From contig CALKXJ010000021.1 in the NCBI GenBank assembly GCA_938003835.1, positions 60,984 to 124,983 on the forward strand: 64,000 nucleotides of DNA. Reading direction: 5' to 3'. The notes below the pieces were generated by a model. The model saw only the letters and a list, made by a program, of their open reading frames with translations. It was not told where the DNA came from and did not search any database. This DNA comes from an uncultured Bryobacteraceae bacterium. GTDB taxonomy: Bacteria; Acidobacteriota; Terriglobia; Bryobacterales; Bryobacteraceae. Numbering within the stretch: the first letter of the stretch is position 1; each line of letters begins with the position of its first letter. Made by a program: the position numbers and the translations under genes. Positions 8,130 to 15,450 of the stretch are shown piece after piece.

Positions 8130-9866
8130 TTGCGAAGAGCTCTTGTCTGTATTGCGTTCCTGGCGAGCGCGACTGCGGCATTGGCGCAACCCAGGCTGCG
8201 CGCAGAGAACCCGGTAGTCCATGGCGCCAGCTATTCGCCGTTCATCGCTCCGGGCTCGATCTTCGTCGTCTTCGGGACGAACCTGGCCGGCGACGCCATT
8301 GTGCAGGCGACGTCCTTACCGCTCGGCACCAGCCTCGGCGGCGTCTCCATTCGCTTCACGCCGGCGGCCGGTGGCAGCGCCATCGACGCCTTGATGGTTT
8401 ACACAACCCGGAACCAGATTGCCGGTCTGCTGCCCTCCAGCGCAGCTCCGGGTGACTACAACGTCACGGTCACCTATAACAACCAGACTTCCGCGCCCGG
8501 GCGCGCCCGGGTGATTGCCCGCAGCATCGGCATCGTTACGGCGGACGCCTCGGGCAGCGGGCAGGCGCAGGCTCAAATTTACTACTCCGCCACTGAATGG
8601 GCTTTGAACCGCTTCTCGCTTGGCCGGCTGGGTCCATACAACACCGCCGTGGCGCGTCCGGGCGAGACGCTCGTGCTCTGGGGCACCGGACTGGGCCCGG
8701 ACACAGCCTCGGACCGCCAGGGCGGGGTGAGCGGCGACCAGACTGCGGCGGCGCGCGTCCGCATCCGCATCGGCGGGCAGGAGTACACGCCGCTTTACGC
8801 CGGCCGCGCCAGCCAGCTCCCCGGCACCGATCAGTTCAACTTCGTTCTCCGCGACGACGTGCCCACCGGCTGTAACGTCCCGGTGCAGGTGGTCGCGGAA
8901 GGCACCGCCAGCAATGTCGTGACCCTGGCCATTGCGCCGCGGGGCGAGACCGTCTGCCGCCACCCGTTCCTGACGGCGGAGCGGCTGCGGCAGCTCTCCG
9001 AGGGCGGCGACATCGTGATGGGCTATTTCTGGATCGGCAAGTTCACGACATCGATGTCCATCCCGGGCTTCGGGACCACCGACCAGACCTTGGAAACCGT
9101 GGGCGGCAGCTTCGACCGCTACAGCGTAGGCAACCTGGCGGAGTTCGCCGATTACGGCGGCGACTACCGCACCCAGATCGGCCAGTGCTTGGTGGCGCGT
9201 TTTCGCGGCGAGGAGATGGATATCGGCTACAAGCCCCGGATGGCGCTCGACGCCGGCAATCCGCTGCGCCTGAACGGGCCGAATGCGAACAACATTGCTG
9301 TGGAGCGCGACGCCAAGACGGGGACATACTTCAAGTCGCTCTATGAAGCCGGCCTTCCCGACCTGCCGGGCGGCGGAGGAACGCCGGTCGTAGCCGCGGG
9401 AACCTACCGGCTCACGGGTCCCGGCGGAAACGACGTCGGTCCGTTCGAAGCGAGCGTGAGCGTGCCGGCGCCGTTCGTGTGGACCAACCGCGACGGCATC
9501 AATGACGTCACGCGCTCGCAAGGACTGGCGCTGAGCTGGAGCGGAGGCGCCGGCGTGATGATCATCACCGGCGTCTCGGCCCGGCGCATCGGCGGCACGC
9601 CGGACGACCCGGACTATGACGGAGCGGCTTTCGTCTGCTTCGCTAATGCCGGCGCGGGCAACTTCACCGTGCCGGCCTCGATCCTCAGCCAGTTGCCGGA
9701 AAGCGGCGACATCATGACCGGCGCGGGAATGGGCTTCCTGTCGCTCTCCAACAGCGGACCGGTCGAAGGCGGACGGTTCAACGCGCCGCTGCGGGCGGGC
9801 GGCCAGGTCGAACACGCCCTGTTCGACTACGAGATTTCCTCGTCGAAGATGGTGCGTTACCGCTGA
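8130..9866 (+). CDS. Solibacter-type extracellular protein with N-terminal Ig-like region
   Basis: A secreted protein of 578 residues from TTG 8130. I prefer this start because AAGGAGGAGG lies 9 nt upstream and the product then begins directly with a signal peptide (ending ATAALA). Starting at ATG 8088 would add 14 residues. The first 270 residues contain the pattern 'NPVVHGASYSPFIAPGSIFVVFG' and later 'ARPGETLVLWGTGLGP' and 'LPGTDQFNFVLRDDVPTGCNVPVQV', typical of the uncharacterised C-terminal or stand-alone beta-sandwich module abundant in Solibacter secreted proteins. The remaining 300 residues are beta-rich and not recognised. Function unknown; probably cell-surface or secreted. Confidence 0.7.
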   Translation: MRRALVCIAFLASATAALAQPRLRAENPVVHGASYSPFIAPGSIFVVFGTNLAGDAIVQATSLPLGTSLGGVSIRFTPAAGGSAIDALMVYTTRNQIAGLLPSSAAPGDYNVTVTYNNQTSAPGRARVIARSIGIVTADASGSGQAQAQIYYSATEWALNRFSLGRLGPYNTAVARPGETLVLWGTGLGPDTASDRQGGVSGDQTAAARVRIRIGGQEYTPLYAGRASQLPGTDQFNFVLRDDVPTGCNVPVQVVAEGTASNVVTLAIAPRGETVCRHPFLTAERLRQLSEGGDIVMGYFWIGKFTTSMSIPGFGTTDQTLETVGGSFDRYSVGNLAEFADYGGDYRTQIGQCLVARFRGEEMDIGYKPRMALDAGNPLRLNGPNANNIAVERDAKTGTYFKSLYEAGLPDLPGGGGTPVVAAGTYRLTGPGGNDVGPFEASVSVPAPFVWTNRDGINDVTRSQGLALSWSGGAGVMIITGVSARRIGGTPDDPDYDGAAFVCFANAGAGNFTVPASILSQLPESGDIMTGAGMGFLSLSNSGPVEGGRFNAPLRAGGQVEHALFDYEISSSKMVRYR

Positions 9867-9880
9867 GCGGGCAGCGCTCA
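9864..9880. terminator. hairpin formed by the two convergent stop codons
   Basis: TGAGCG, a GGCAG loop and CGCTCA form a perfect 6-bp inverted repeat between two convergent genes. The plus-strand stop TGA is the start of the left arm and the minus-strand stop is the end of the right arm. There is no T tract on either side, so it is at best a weak or factor-assisted bidirectional terminator. Confidence 0.35.
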
Positions 9881-11185
9881 CCAGGCGGCCACCGAGCCGT
9901 CTTCATGGAAGACCCTCGCCATCGGCCGCGTGCCGGCGAACGGGTACTTCTTGAAGGCGTCTTCGTGAAGATCGAAGCCGAGGCCGGGCTTCTCGGGCAG
10001 CGGGAAGCGCCCGTCGACCATCCGCATGGCCGGGAAGCCCAGCCACTCTTCCCAGACCTTTTCCTGGGGGCCCGGCTCGGCGCCGCTACAGATCTCCTGC
10101 ACCAGGAAGTTCGGAATGGCCGCATCGACGTGGAGCGTCGCGATCGCGCCGATGGGGCCCTCGCAGGCGTGGGGCGCGATGGCGATACCTGAAGGCTCCG
10201 CCATGGCGGCTACTTTTGAGAGCGCGGTAATGCCGCCCACGTGGTTGATGTCCACTTGCAGGATGTCCGCCACGCCCATCTCGATGAGCTGCTGGCAGCC
10301 GTAGTGGGCCACCAGGCGCTCGCCGGTGGCGATGGGCGTCGTGGAACGGCGCGCGATCCGTGCCATCGCCTTGACGTTCTCCGGCGGGCACGGCTCCTCA
10401 ATGAAGAGCAGGTTGAGCGGCTCGACCTCCTTGACCAGGATGCAGGCCACGGCCGGGCTGGTCTTGGCGTGGAAATCGACGCCGATGTCGATGTCGGGCC
10501 CGAGCCCTTCGCGCAGGGTCTCCATCCATTTCACGGCGCGCGAGATCTTCTCGTGCGTCTCGATCCACTCGTAGTAGCCCGGGATGCCGCTCTTGAAGCA
10601 GGTGATGCCAAGCTGAACGGCCTTGCCGCGCAGCTCGCGCAGCTCCTCGAGATTGCGGGCCCGGGCATGATAGTAACCGCGCACGCCCCGAGGATCGAAT
10701 GGGCCGCCGAGCAGACGGTAGACGGGTAGGCCGAGGATCTTGCCGCGCAGGTCCCACAGCGCCTGATCGATGCCGGAGATGGCCGAGCCCATGACCGGCC
10801 CGGCCCGGTAGAAGCTGTGGACGTACATCGACTGCCAGTGGTGCTCGACCTGGATGGGATCGGCCCCGATGATAAAGTCGCGGAAATCGTTGAGGCAGGC
10901 GATGACGGCGCCGGCTTTGCCCTCGAGCGTCGCCTCGCCCCAGCCCACCAGCCCTTCGTTGGTTTCGAGCTTGACGAAGACGTAGGGCCGGTCGGACTTC
11001 GGATCGATGCTTACGCCGAAAACCTTCATGCCGGTGACGCGCACCTTTGAGCCGAGCCCCACGAAGGCCTCGGCGCCCACGGGCGCCTGGGCGGGCATCA
11101 TGGCGCAACCGCACCACAGGGGGGAGGCGGCGCGGGCGGCGGGCGCCGCACCAAGCATTCCAGAGAAGAATTCACGACGCCGCAT
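9878..11185 (-). CDS. mandelate racemase/enolase-superfamily dehydratase, galactonate-dehydratase-like, Tat signal
   Basis: A 435-residue protein. The N-terminus MRRREFFSG plus an alanine-rich stretch is a Tat-type signal, so the enzyme may work in the periplasm. The enolase-superfamily N-terminal cap begins near residue 50 ('VFVKLETNEGLVGWGEATLEGK'). In the barrel the metal ligands are visible as Asp in GVDFHAK, Glu in FIEEP and Glu in ATGER, and the general acid/base His in PHACEGP. The 'GEATLEGK' start and 'HACEGP' end fit D-galactonate dehydratases (DgoD group), which convert D-galactonate to 2-keto-3-deoxy-galactonate. Sugar-acid specificity is inference. It overlaps the upstream, degenerate paralogue by 14 bp and is surely in one operon with it. 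Confidence 0.82.
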   Translation of the reverse strand: MRRREFFSGMLGAAPAARAASPLWCGCAMMPAQAPVGAEAFVGLGSKVRVTGMKVFGVSIDPKSDRPYVFVKLETNEGLVGWGEATLEGKAGAVIACLNDFRDFIIGADPIQVEHHWQSMYVHSFYRAGPVMGSAISGIDQALWDLRGKILGLPVYRLLGGPFDPRGVRGYYHARARNLEELRELRGKAVQLGITCFKSGIPGYYEWIETHEKISRAVKWMETLREGLGPDIDIGVDFHAKTSPAVACILVKEVEPLNLLFIEEPCPPENVKAMARIARRSTTPIATGERLVAHYGCQQLIEMGVADILQVDINHVGGITALSKVAAMAEPSGIAIAPHACEGPIGAIATLHVDAAIPNFLVQEICSGAEPGPQEKVWEEWLGFPAMRMVDGRFPLPEKPGLGFDLHEDAFKKYPFAGTRPMARVFHEDGSVAAW

Positions 11186-12305
11186 AGCGTTTCAAAGCCT
11201 CCTCATCGACCCGCAGCCCGAGTCCCGGGCCCGTCAAGAGCGGCAGGAAACCGTTCTGGGGCGACTCGATCGAGCCTGATGTCAGCTCCGCGCGCATCGC
11301 GCGGTCCTTGGGATCGGCGGACAGCGGGATCTGCTGAATGAAGAAGTTCGGCAGGCTGGCCGCCAGGTGGATGGCAGCGGCCGTCGCGATGGGTCCGCCG
11401 TGGTGGAAGGGGGCGACAGCCACGTAGTAGGTCTCCGCCAGGGCGGCCATGTGCCGGATCGAGCTGATGGTGTGGCGATGGAGATTGGGGCGCAGGACGT
11501 CGACGAGCCCCTCGCGCAGCAGGTCCTGAAACTCCGCGGCCCGCTCGAGCGTTCGGCCGCAGCCCACCGGCGTGACGGTCTCATCGCAGATCTTGCGCAA
11601 GGCGCTGAAGTTCAGCGCGGCACAGGGCTCATCCAGCCACAACAGGTGAAAGCGCTCGAGCGCCGCAGCTACCGAGGAAGCCTCGGACGGCTTGAGAGAC
11701 CCCGCCCCGTCGAGCACAAAGTCGACACCTGGACCGGTGGCGGCGCGGATCTCCTCCAGGCGCTTGCGTACCGCGAACACGAACGCCTGGGCCGAGCGGC
11801 GCGCCTGCGCCTCCGGTACCGGCACGCTGAGAGCCCGGTAGCCGGCTTTGAGCGCCTCCTCAGCGCGGCGCTTGAGCTCATCTTCGGTTGCGCCTTCGAC
11901 CGTCGCCAGCGCGCGAACTTTATTGCGCGTGGGGCCTCCGAGTACCTGATAGACGGGCGCGCGGGCGCGCTGGCCCAGGATGTCGAGCAGCGCCATCCCG
12001 ATGCCCGCCCTCGCCCCGACAACGGACTCCGTGCGACTCCGAATCACTTCGTAGGCCGACGAATCCTGCTCGATGACCGCCTCGGCAGCATGTCTCATTT
12101 CGGATCGATCGGTTGAAACGCATTCCCCGTAGCCGACCAGGCCGGAGCTGGTCATGAGCCGGACAACTGTGTAGCGGCGCCCGGAGACCGGTTCGCGAAC
12201 CGGGTACCACCGAACCTCGCGGATGATGTCGGGCCGCGGTCCGGACCGAACAGCCGGAGCCTGGACGGCCACGCCCGGCGCAGCTTTGAGGACGCGATCG
12301 AGCAT
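11172..12305 (-). CDS. enolase-superfamily protein with degenerate active site
   Basis: A 377-residue mandelate racemase/muconate lactonizing enzyme-type protein without signal peptide. The cap ('VVRLMTSSGLVGYGECVS') and barrel are recognisable. Metal ligands one and two remain (Asp in VLDGAGS, Glu in WLDEPC), but the third, normally Glu in a GER/GE motif as in its neighbour, is replaced in PVGCGRTL. The KxK catalytic strand reads ALSVPVPE, with no lysines, and the Asp partner of the catalytic His becomes Asn in LRPNLHRH. A normal proton-abstraction role is therefore doubtful. GGGAGG 7 nt upstream of ATG 12305 and a TATACT box at 12329-12334 support this start; a longer reading would run through the divergent gene. 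Confidence 0.75.
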   Translation of the reverse strand: MLDRVLKAAPGVAVQAPAVRSGPRPDIIREVRWYPVREPVSGRRYTVVRLMTSSGLVGYGECVSTDRSEMRHAAEAVIEQDSSAYEVIRSRTESVVGARAGIGMALLDILGQRARAPVYQVLGGPTRNKVRALATVEGATEDELKRRAEEALKAGYRALSVPVPEAQARRSAQAFVFAVRKRLEEIRAATGPGVDFVLDGAGSLKPSEASSVAAALERFHLLWLDEPCAALNFSALRKICDETVTPVGCGRTLERAAEFQDLLREGLVDVLRPNLHRHTISSIRHMAALAETYYVAVAPFHHGGPIATAAAIHLAASLPNFFIQQIPLSADPKDRAMRAELTSGSIESPQNGFLPLLTGPGLGLRVDEEALKRYAAS

Positions 12306-12328
12306 GAGAAAGCCTCCCGGTTCTGGCC

Positions 12329-12334
12329 AGTATA
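12329..12334 (-). promoter_or_regulatory. -10 box (TATACT) for the two enolase-superfamily genes
   Basis: TATACT on the minus strand, 23 nt before ATG 12305, with a GGGAGG ribosome binding site between. This would drive both the degenerate and the intact enolase-superfamily genes. The divergent DUF1080 gene has its own box at 12405-12410. Confidence 0.5.
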
Positions 12335-12404
12335 GTTGACGGGCGCCGGCTCCGCCAGTGCCCGGCCCCGACCACCGGCGCGGTGGCCGTGCGGCCGGTT
12401 GTGC

Positions 12405-12410
12405 TACATT
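12405..12410 (+). promoter_or_regulatory. -10 box (TACATT) of the DUF1080 gene at 12417
   Basis: TACATT, then 6 nt, then GTG 12417. No ribosome binding site fits in between, so the transcript is probably leaderless. Confidence 0.45.
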
Positions 12411-12416
12411 GGCGCC

Positions 12417-13409
12417 GTGAACGAACGCATCGGGATACTGCTCGTCGCGGTGGCGATATCGAGTGCCTGCCGCCAGGGACCCTCCGCCGCGCAGGCGGAG
12501 TTCAACGGCCGGTGGAACATCGAGGTTCCGGGCGAGGCGCGCAGCCGGGCCTGGTGGCTCGAGATTGAGGGCGCAGGAACCAGCGAACTCAAAGGCCGCT
12601 TCGTGGGCGCGCCGGGCGGGGGCCTGTACGAAACCCCCGAACTTTCGATTCGAAACGGTGAACTTCGGTTTGTCTTTACCCGCCGCTACTCCTTGCCCGG
12701 CGAGCAGCTTCCTTACAACCAGGTGCCGGAGCGCCGCGGCATCTACCGCGCGCGCCTGGAGGGCGGCAAGCTCCGCGGCAGCTTCGAAGTGGAAGGCCAC
12801 CCGGAGACGCGCCTGGAATGGATCGGAGAGCGCGCGCCGGTGATCACGGATCGCGACGACGGCACCTGGAAAGAGGCTACCCCCGTGGAGCTGTTCAACG
12901 GCAAGGATCTGACGGGCTGGAAGGCGATGATTCCCGGCAAGGAGCTCGGCTGGTCGGTAACGAACGGAATCCTCAGCAACGTCGATGACGCCAACAATCT
13001 GGTTTCCGAGCAGACCTTCTGGAACTTCAAGCTCCGGGCGGAGTACCGCCTGGTGCCCGGCTCCAACTCCGGCATCGGCCTGCGAGGCCGCTACGAGGTG
13101 CAGGTGCTCGACGACTTTGGCCGGCCGCCCACGGTTCAGTCCCACGGCGCCATTTACAGCCGCATCGCGCCCGCGGTGAACGCGAGCAAACCGGCGGGCG
13201 AATGGCAGACGCTCGAGGTCACGCTGATCGGGCGCGACGTGACGGTGGTGCTCAACGGGACGAAGGTGATCGATAAAGCCGTGATCGAGGGCCTGACGGC
13301 CATGGGCCACGATCCGCACGAGGACCGGCCCGGGCCAATCAGCATACAGGGCGATCACCGTAAGGTGGAAATCCGCAAGCTCGTGGTGACGCCGCTCGTC
13401 AAGTCGTAG
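12417..13409 (+). CDS. DUF1080 (3-keto-disaccharide hydrolase-like) lipoprotein
   Basis: A 330-residue exported protein; the N-terminus ends ISSAC, a near-lipobox, so it may be lipid-anchored. Residues about 28-140 are an extra beta-rich domain. Residues about 150-330 are a DUF1080 jelly-roll: 'PVELFNGKDLTGWKAM', 'WSVTNGILSN', 'NSGIGLRGRYEVQVLDDFG' and 'AGEWQTLEVTLIGRDVTVVLNGTKVID'. Family members bind or hydrolyse 3-keto-glycosides in Bacteroidetes and Acidobacteria. The GTG start gives a clean signal peptide and lies just after a -10 box. It is divergent from the two enolase-superfamily genes, which fits a shared sugar-catabolism role. Confidence 0.82.
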   Translation: MNERIGILLVAVAISSACRQGPSAAQAEFNGRWNIEVPGEARSRAWWLEIEGAGTSELKGRFVGAPGGGLYETPELSIRNGELRFVFTRRYSLPGEQLPYNQVPERRGIYRARLEGGKLRGSFEVEGHPETRLEWIGERAPVITDRDDGTWKEATPVELFNGKDLTGWKAMIPGKELGWSVTNGILSNVDDANNLVSEQTFWNFKLRAEYRLVPGSNSGIGLRGRYEVQVLDDFGRPPTVQSHGAIYSRIAPAVNASKPAGEWQTLEVTLIGRDVTVVLNGTKVIDKAVIEGLTAMGHDPHEDRPGPISIQGDHRKVEIRKLVVTPLVKS

Positions 13410-13433
13410 GAGCCGCGAGTCGGCCGGCGGCGC

Positions 13434-14051
13434 TCAACGCATTACCTCCAGAAATTTCCCCGTGCTGGCGTCGATGAAGACCGAGAAGTCGCTGCGCGAG
13501 ACGCTCTCGCCCCAGACGATGCGCCAGGCCAGGTTCGGGTGGCGGCGGGTCTGCTCCAGAAGGAAGATCATGGGCTTGTCCGGATTCTTCTTGACGTACT
13601 CCTGAGCCTCACGGCGCTCCATGGCGGCCTTGAGAGCCTCTTCGGAGCCGATCTTGAAGGCGCTCACCAGCCAGGGTTTCTCCAGCCCGGCGCTATAAGC
13701 CTCCTCGTGATCCTGGAAGACGCCTTTGATGAACTTTCCGGAGGATTGCGCCACCGAGTAGTTATAAATGGCGATTCGCCCTTTGCTCGGAGAGACGAAG
13801 CTGGCGCGCCAGGCGCCGTAGCGGCCGCCCACCGATTTCACTTCCGGGATGTTGACACTCTCCAGCCGCAGGCCCTGCACGTCTCCGGACCAACCGCGCG
13901 CCGCCACGTAGCATTGGAAGAAGGCCTTCTGTCCGTCCACCGGCTCCGGAGGCGGCTCCTCCTGTTTGGCTGCGGGTGGCGGCGCTTGTCCGCACGCGAC
14001 AGTAAAGACGGCCGCGGCGGCGGCGATCAACCAAATCTGTCGTCCGCCCAT
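13434..14051 (-). CDS. putative lipoprotein of unknown function
   Basis: A 205-residue protein with a signal peptide and a likely lipobox TVAC (Cys20), followed by a Pro/Glu-rich spacer (21-38). The body is mixed alpha/beta. The last 30 residues ('AWRIVWGESVSRSDFSVFIDASTGKFLEV') resemble a PepSY-like strand pair, a fold found in periplasmic inhibitors and sensors. I do not recognise the full family. It is transcribed divergently from a proline-rich TPR protein; the shared region carries a perfect inverted repeat at 14069-14088. Confidence 0.65.
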   Translation of the reverse strand: MGGRQIWLIAAAAAVFTVACGQAPPPAAKQEEPPPEPVDGQKAFFQCYVAARGWSGDVQGLRLESVNIPEVKSVGGRYGAWRASFVSPSKGRIAIYNYSVAQSSGKFIKGVFQDHEEAYSAGLEKPWLVSAFKIGSEEALKAAMERREAQEYVKKNPDKPMIFLLEQTRRHPNLAWRIVWGESVSRSDFSVFIDASTGKFLEVMR

Positions 14052-14061
14052 AATGGTCGCT

Positions 14062-14067
14062 ATTGTA
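14062..14067 (-). promoter_or_regulatory. -10 box (TACAAT) of the lipoprotein gene
   Basis: TACAAT on the minus strand, 10 nt before ATG 14051. It directly abuts the inverted repeat at 14069-14088, which would lie in its spacer or -35 region. Confidence 0.5.
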
Positions 14068-14068
14068 A

Positions 14069-14088
14069 CCGAGCGGTCTTCCGCTCGG
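14069..14088. repeat. perfect 8-bp inverted repeat in a divergent promoter
   Basis: CCGAGCGG, TCTT, CCGCTCGG. It lies between the -10 box of the minus-strand lipoprotein (14062-14067) and the CATAAT at 14100-14105 that could serve the plus-strand TPR gene. It could be an operator for a dimeric regulator affecting both genes, or a hairpin at the end of neither; the position favours an operator. Confidence 0.4.
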
Positions 14089-14133
14089 CCAATCTATGCC
14101 ATAATGAACCTAGCTCGTCGAGGAGGCATTCCC

Positions 14134-15450
14134 ATGAAAAACTCGGGCGTGTTTCGGCGCTGGTGGGCGGCGGCCGCGGCGCTGATGTTGTGTTGTTTCG
14201 TGCTGGCGGCGCAAGAGCCCGGCGGCGGTCAGGGCCCAGGGCAGGCGCCTACGCCGGCGCCCAGCCCGGCTCCCACGCCCTCGCCTTCACCCACGCCCAC
14301 GCCGGGGCGTGGCGAACAGCCGAGTCCTTTTCCCGGGCGGCAGGAGACACCCTTCCCTGGCCAACAACAGCAAGAGCGATTCCCCGAGTTTCAGCGGCCC
14401 ATCTTCCTCCAAGGCAAGGTCATGATGGAAGACGGCACGCCGGCGCCGCCCTCGGTCGTCATCGAGCGGGTCTGTGGCGGACGAGTGATTCCCGAGGCCT
14501 ATACGGATTCCAAGGGGCGATTCAGCTTCCAGGTCGGTCAGAATCAGGCGATGATGGCCGACGCCAGCTACAGCGGCACAGAGCAGCCGGGCTGGGGTGG
14601 GACCTCCGGCGGCATGGGCAATCAGCCGGGCTTCGGCGGCATGGGCGGGCGAACCATCTCCGAGCGGGACTTGATGGGTTGTGAGCTCCGCGCCTCCCTG
14701 CCCGGCTACCGTTCCACCTCGGTCGAGCTCACCGGCCGCCGGATGTTCGACAACCCGGACGTGGGCACGCTCATCCTGCGCAAGCTGGCCAATGTGGAAG
14801 GCTTCACTATCTCCATGACCACGCTGAACGCGCCGAATCCGGCCAAGAAAGCCTTCGAGAAGGGGACCAAGGAAGCGGCCAAGAAGAAGTGGGACAAGGC
14901 GCAGGTCGAGTTCGAGAAAGCGGTGAACATCTATCCGGAATACGCCGTCGCCTGGCACGCTCTCGGGCAGGTTTACGAGGCCATGGGCAAGCCCGAGGAG
15001 GCCCGCGGAGCCTACGAAAAAGCGGTCGCAGCAGACGGCAAGTTCGTCAGCCCGTATCTTAACCTGGCGCTGCTCGACGCCCGCAAGCAGGACTGGCGCG
15101 CCGTGGCCGACACCACGGACCGGGTGATTAAACTCAATCCCTACGACTTCCCCGACGCCTACTTCTTCAACTCCGTGGCGCACCTGAACCTGAACAACCT
15201 GAGCGCCGCGGAAAAGAGCGCGCGCGAGGCCATCAAGCTGGACGCGCACCGGCGGTTCCCGCAAGTCGAGCACGTTTTGGGCATCGCGCTGGCTCAGCAG
15301 AACCAGCTCGAAGAGGCGACCGAGCACCTGAAGCGGTACCTCGAGCTGGCGCCCAAGGCGCAGAACGCCGACCTGGTCCGCCAGCAGCTCAGCCAGATCG
15401 AGGCGTTTCTGGGGCGGACGCCGGCCGGGCTGCAGAATCCGCAGCAGTAG
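14134..15450 (+). CDS. secreted proline-rich TPR protein with carboxypeptidase-regulatory-like domain
   Basis: A 438-residue protein. It has a signal peptide (to about residue 26), then a Pro/Ser/Thr-rich spacer (about 35-75, 'PTPAPSPAPTPSPSPTPTPG'), a beta-sandwich segment with 'LQGKVMMEDGTPAPPSVVIERVC' and 'TDSKGRFSFQVG' typical of carboxypeptidase-regulatory-like domains, and four to five TPR units (about 245-420: 'AWHALGQVYEAMGKPEEARGAYEKA'). It probably acts in protein-protein contacts outside the inner membrane. GAGGAGG 7-13 nt upstream of the ATG fixes the start. Its 3' end overlaps the convergent glmU gene by 62 bp. Confidence 0.78.
   Translation: MKNSGVFRRWWAAAAALMLCCFVLAAQEPGGGQGPGQAPTPAPSPAPTPSPSPTPTPGRGEQPSPFPGRQETPFPGQQQQERFPEFQRPIFLQGKVMMEDGTPAPPSVVIERVCGGRVIPEAYTDSKGRFSFQVGQNQAMMADASYSGTEQPGWGGTSGGMGNQPGFGGMGGRTISERDLMGCELRASLPGYRSTSVELTGRRMFDNPDVGTLILRKLANVEGFTISMTTLNAPNPAKKAFEKGTKEAAKKKWDKAQVEFEKAVNIYPEYAVAWHALGQVYEAMGKPEEARGAYEKAVAADGKFVSPYLNLALLDARKQDWRAVADTTDRVIKLNPYDFPDAYFFNSVAHLNLNNLSAAEKSAREAIKLDAHRRFPQVEHVLGIALAQQNQLEEATEHLKRYLELAPKAQNADLVRQQLSQIEAFLGRTPAGLQNPQQ

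Noticed and set aside
11172..13358. 728-residue minus-strand open frame containing the degenerate enolase-superfamily protein
   Set aside because: The first half is antisense to the DUF1080 gene at 12417-13409; the real start is ATG 12305 with a ribosome binding site and -10 box.
14230..14345. Proline/serine-codon repeat as a tandem DNA repeat element
   Set aside because: The periodicity reflects Pro-Ser/Thr-Pro codons in the secreted TPR protein's spacer and has no exact repeat unit.
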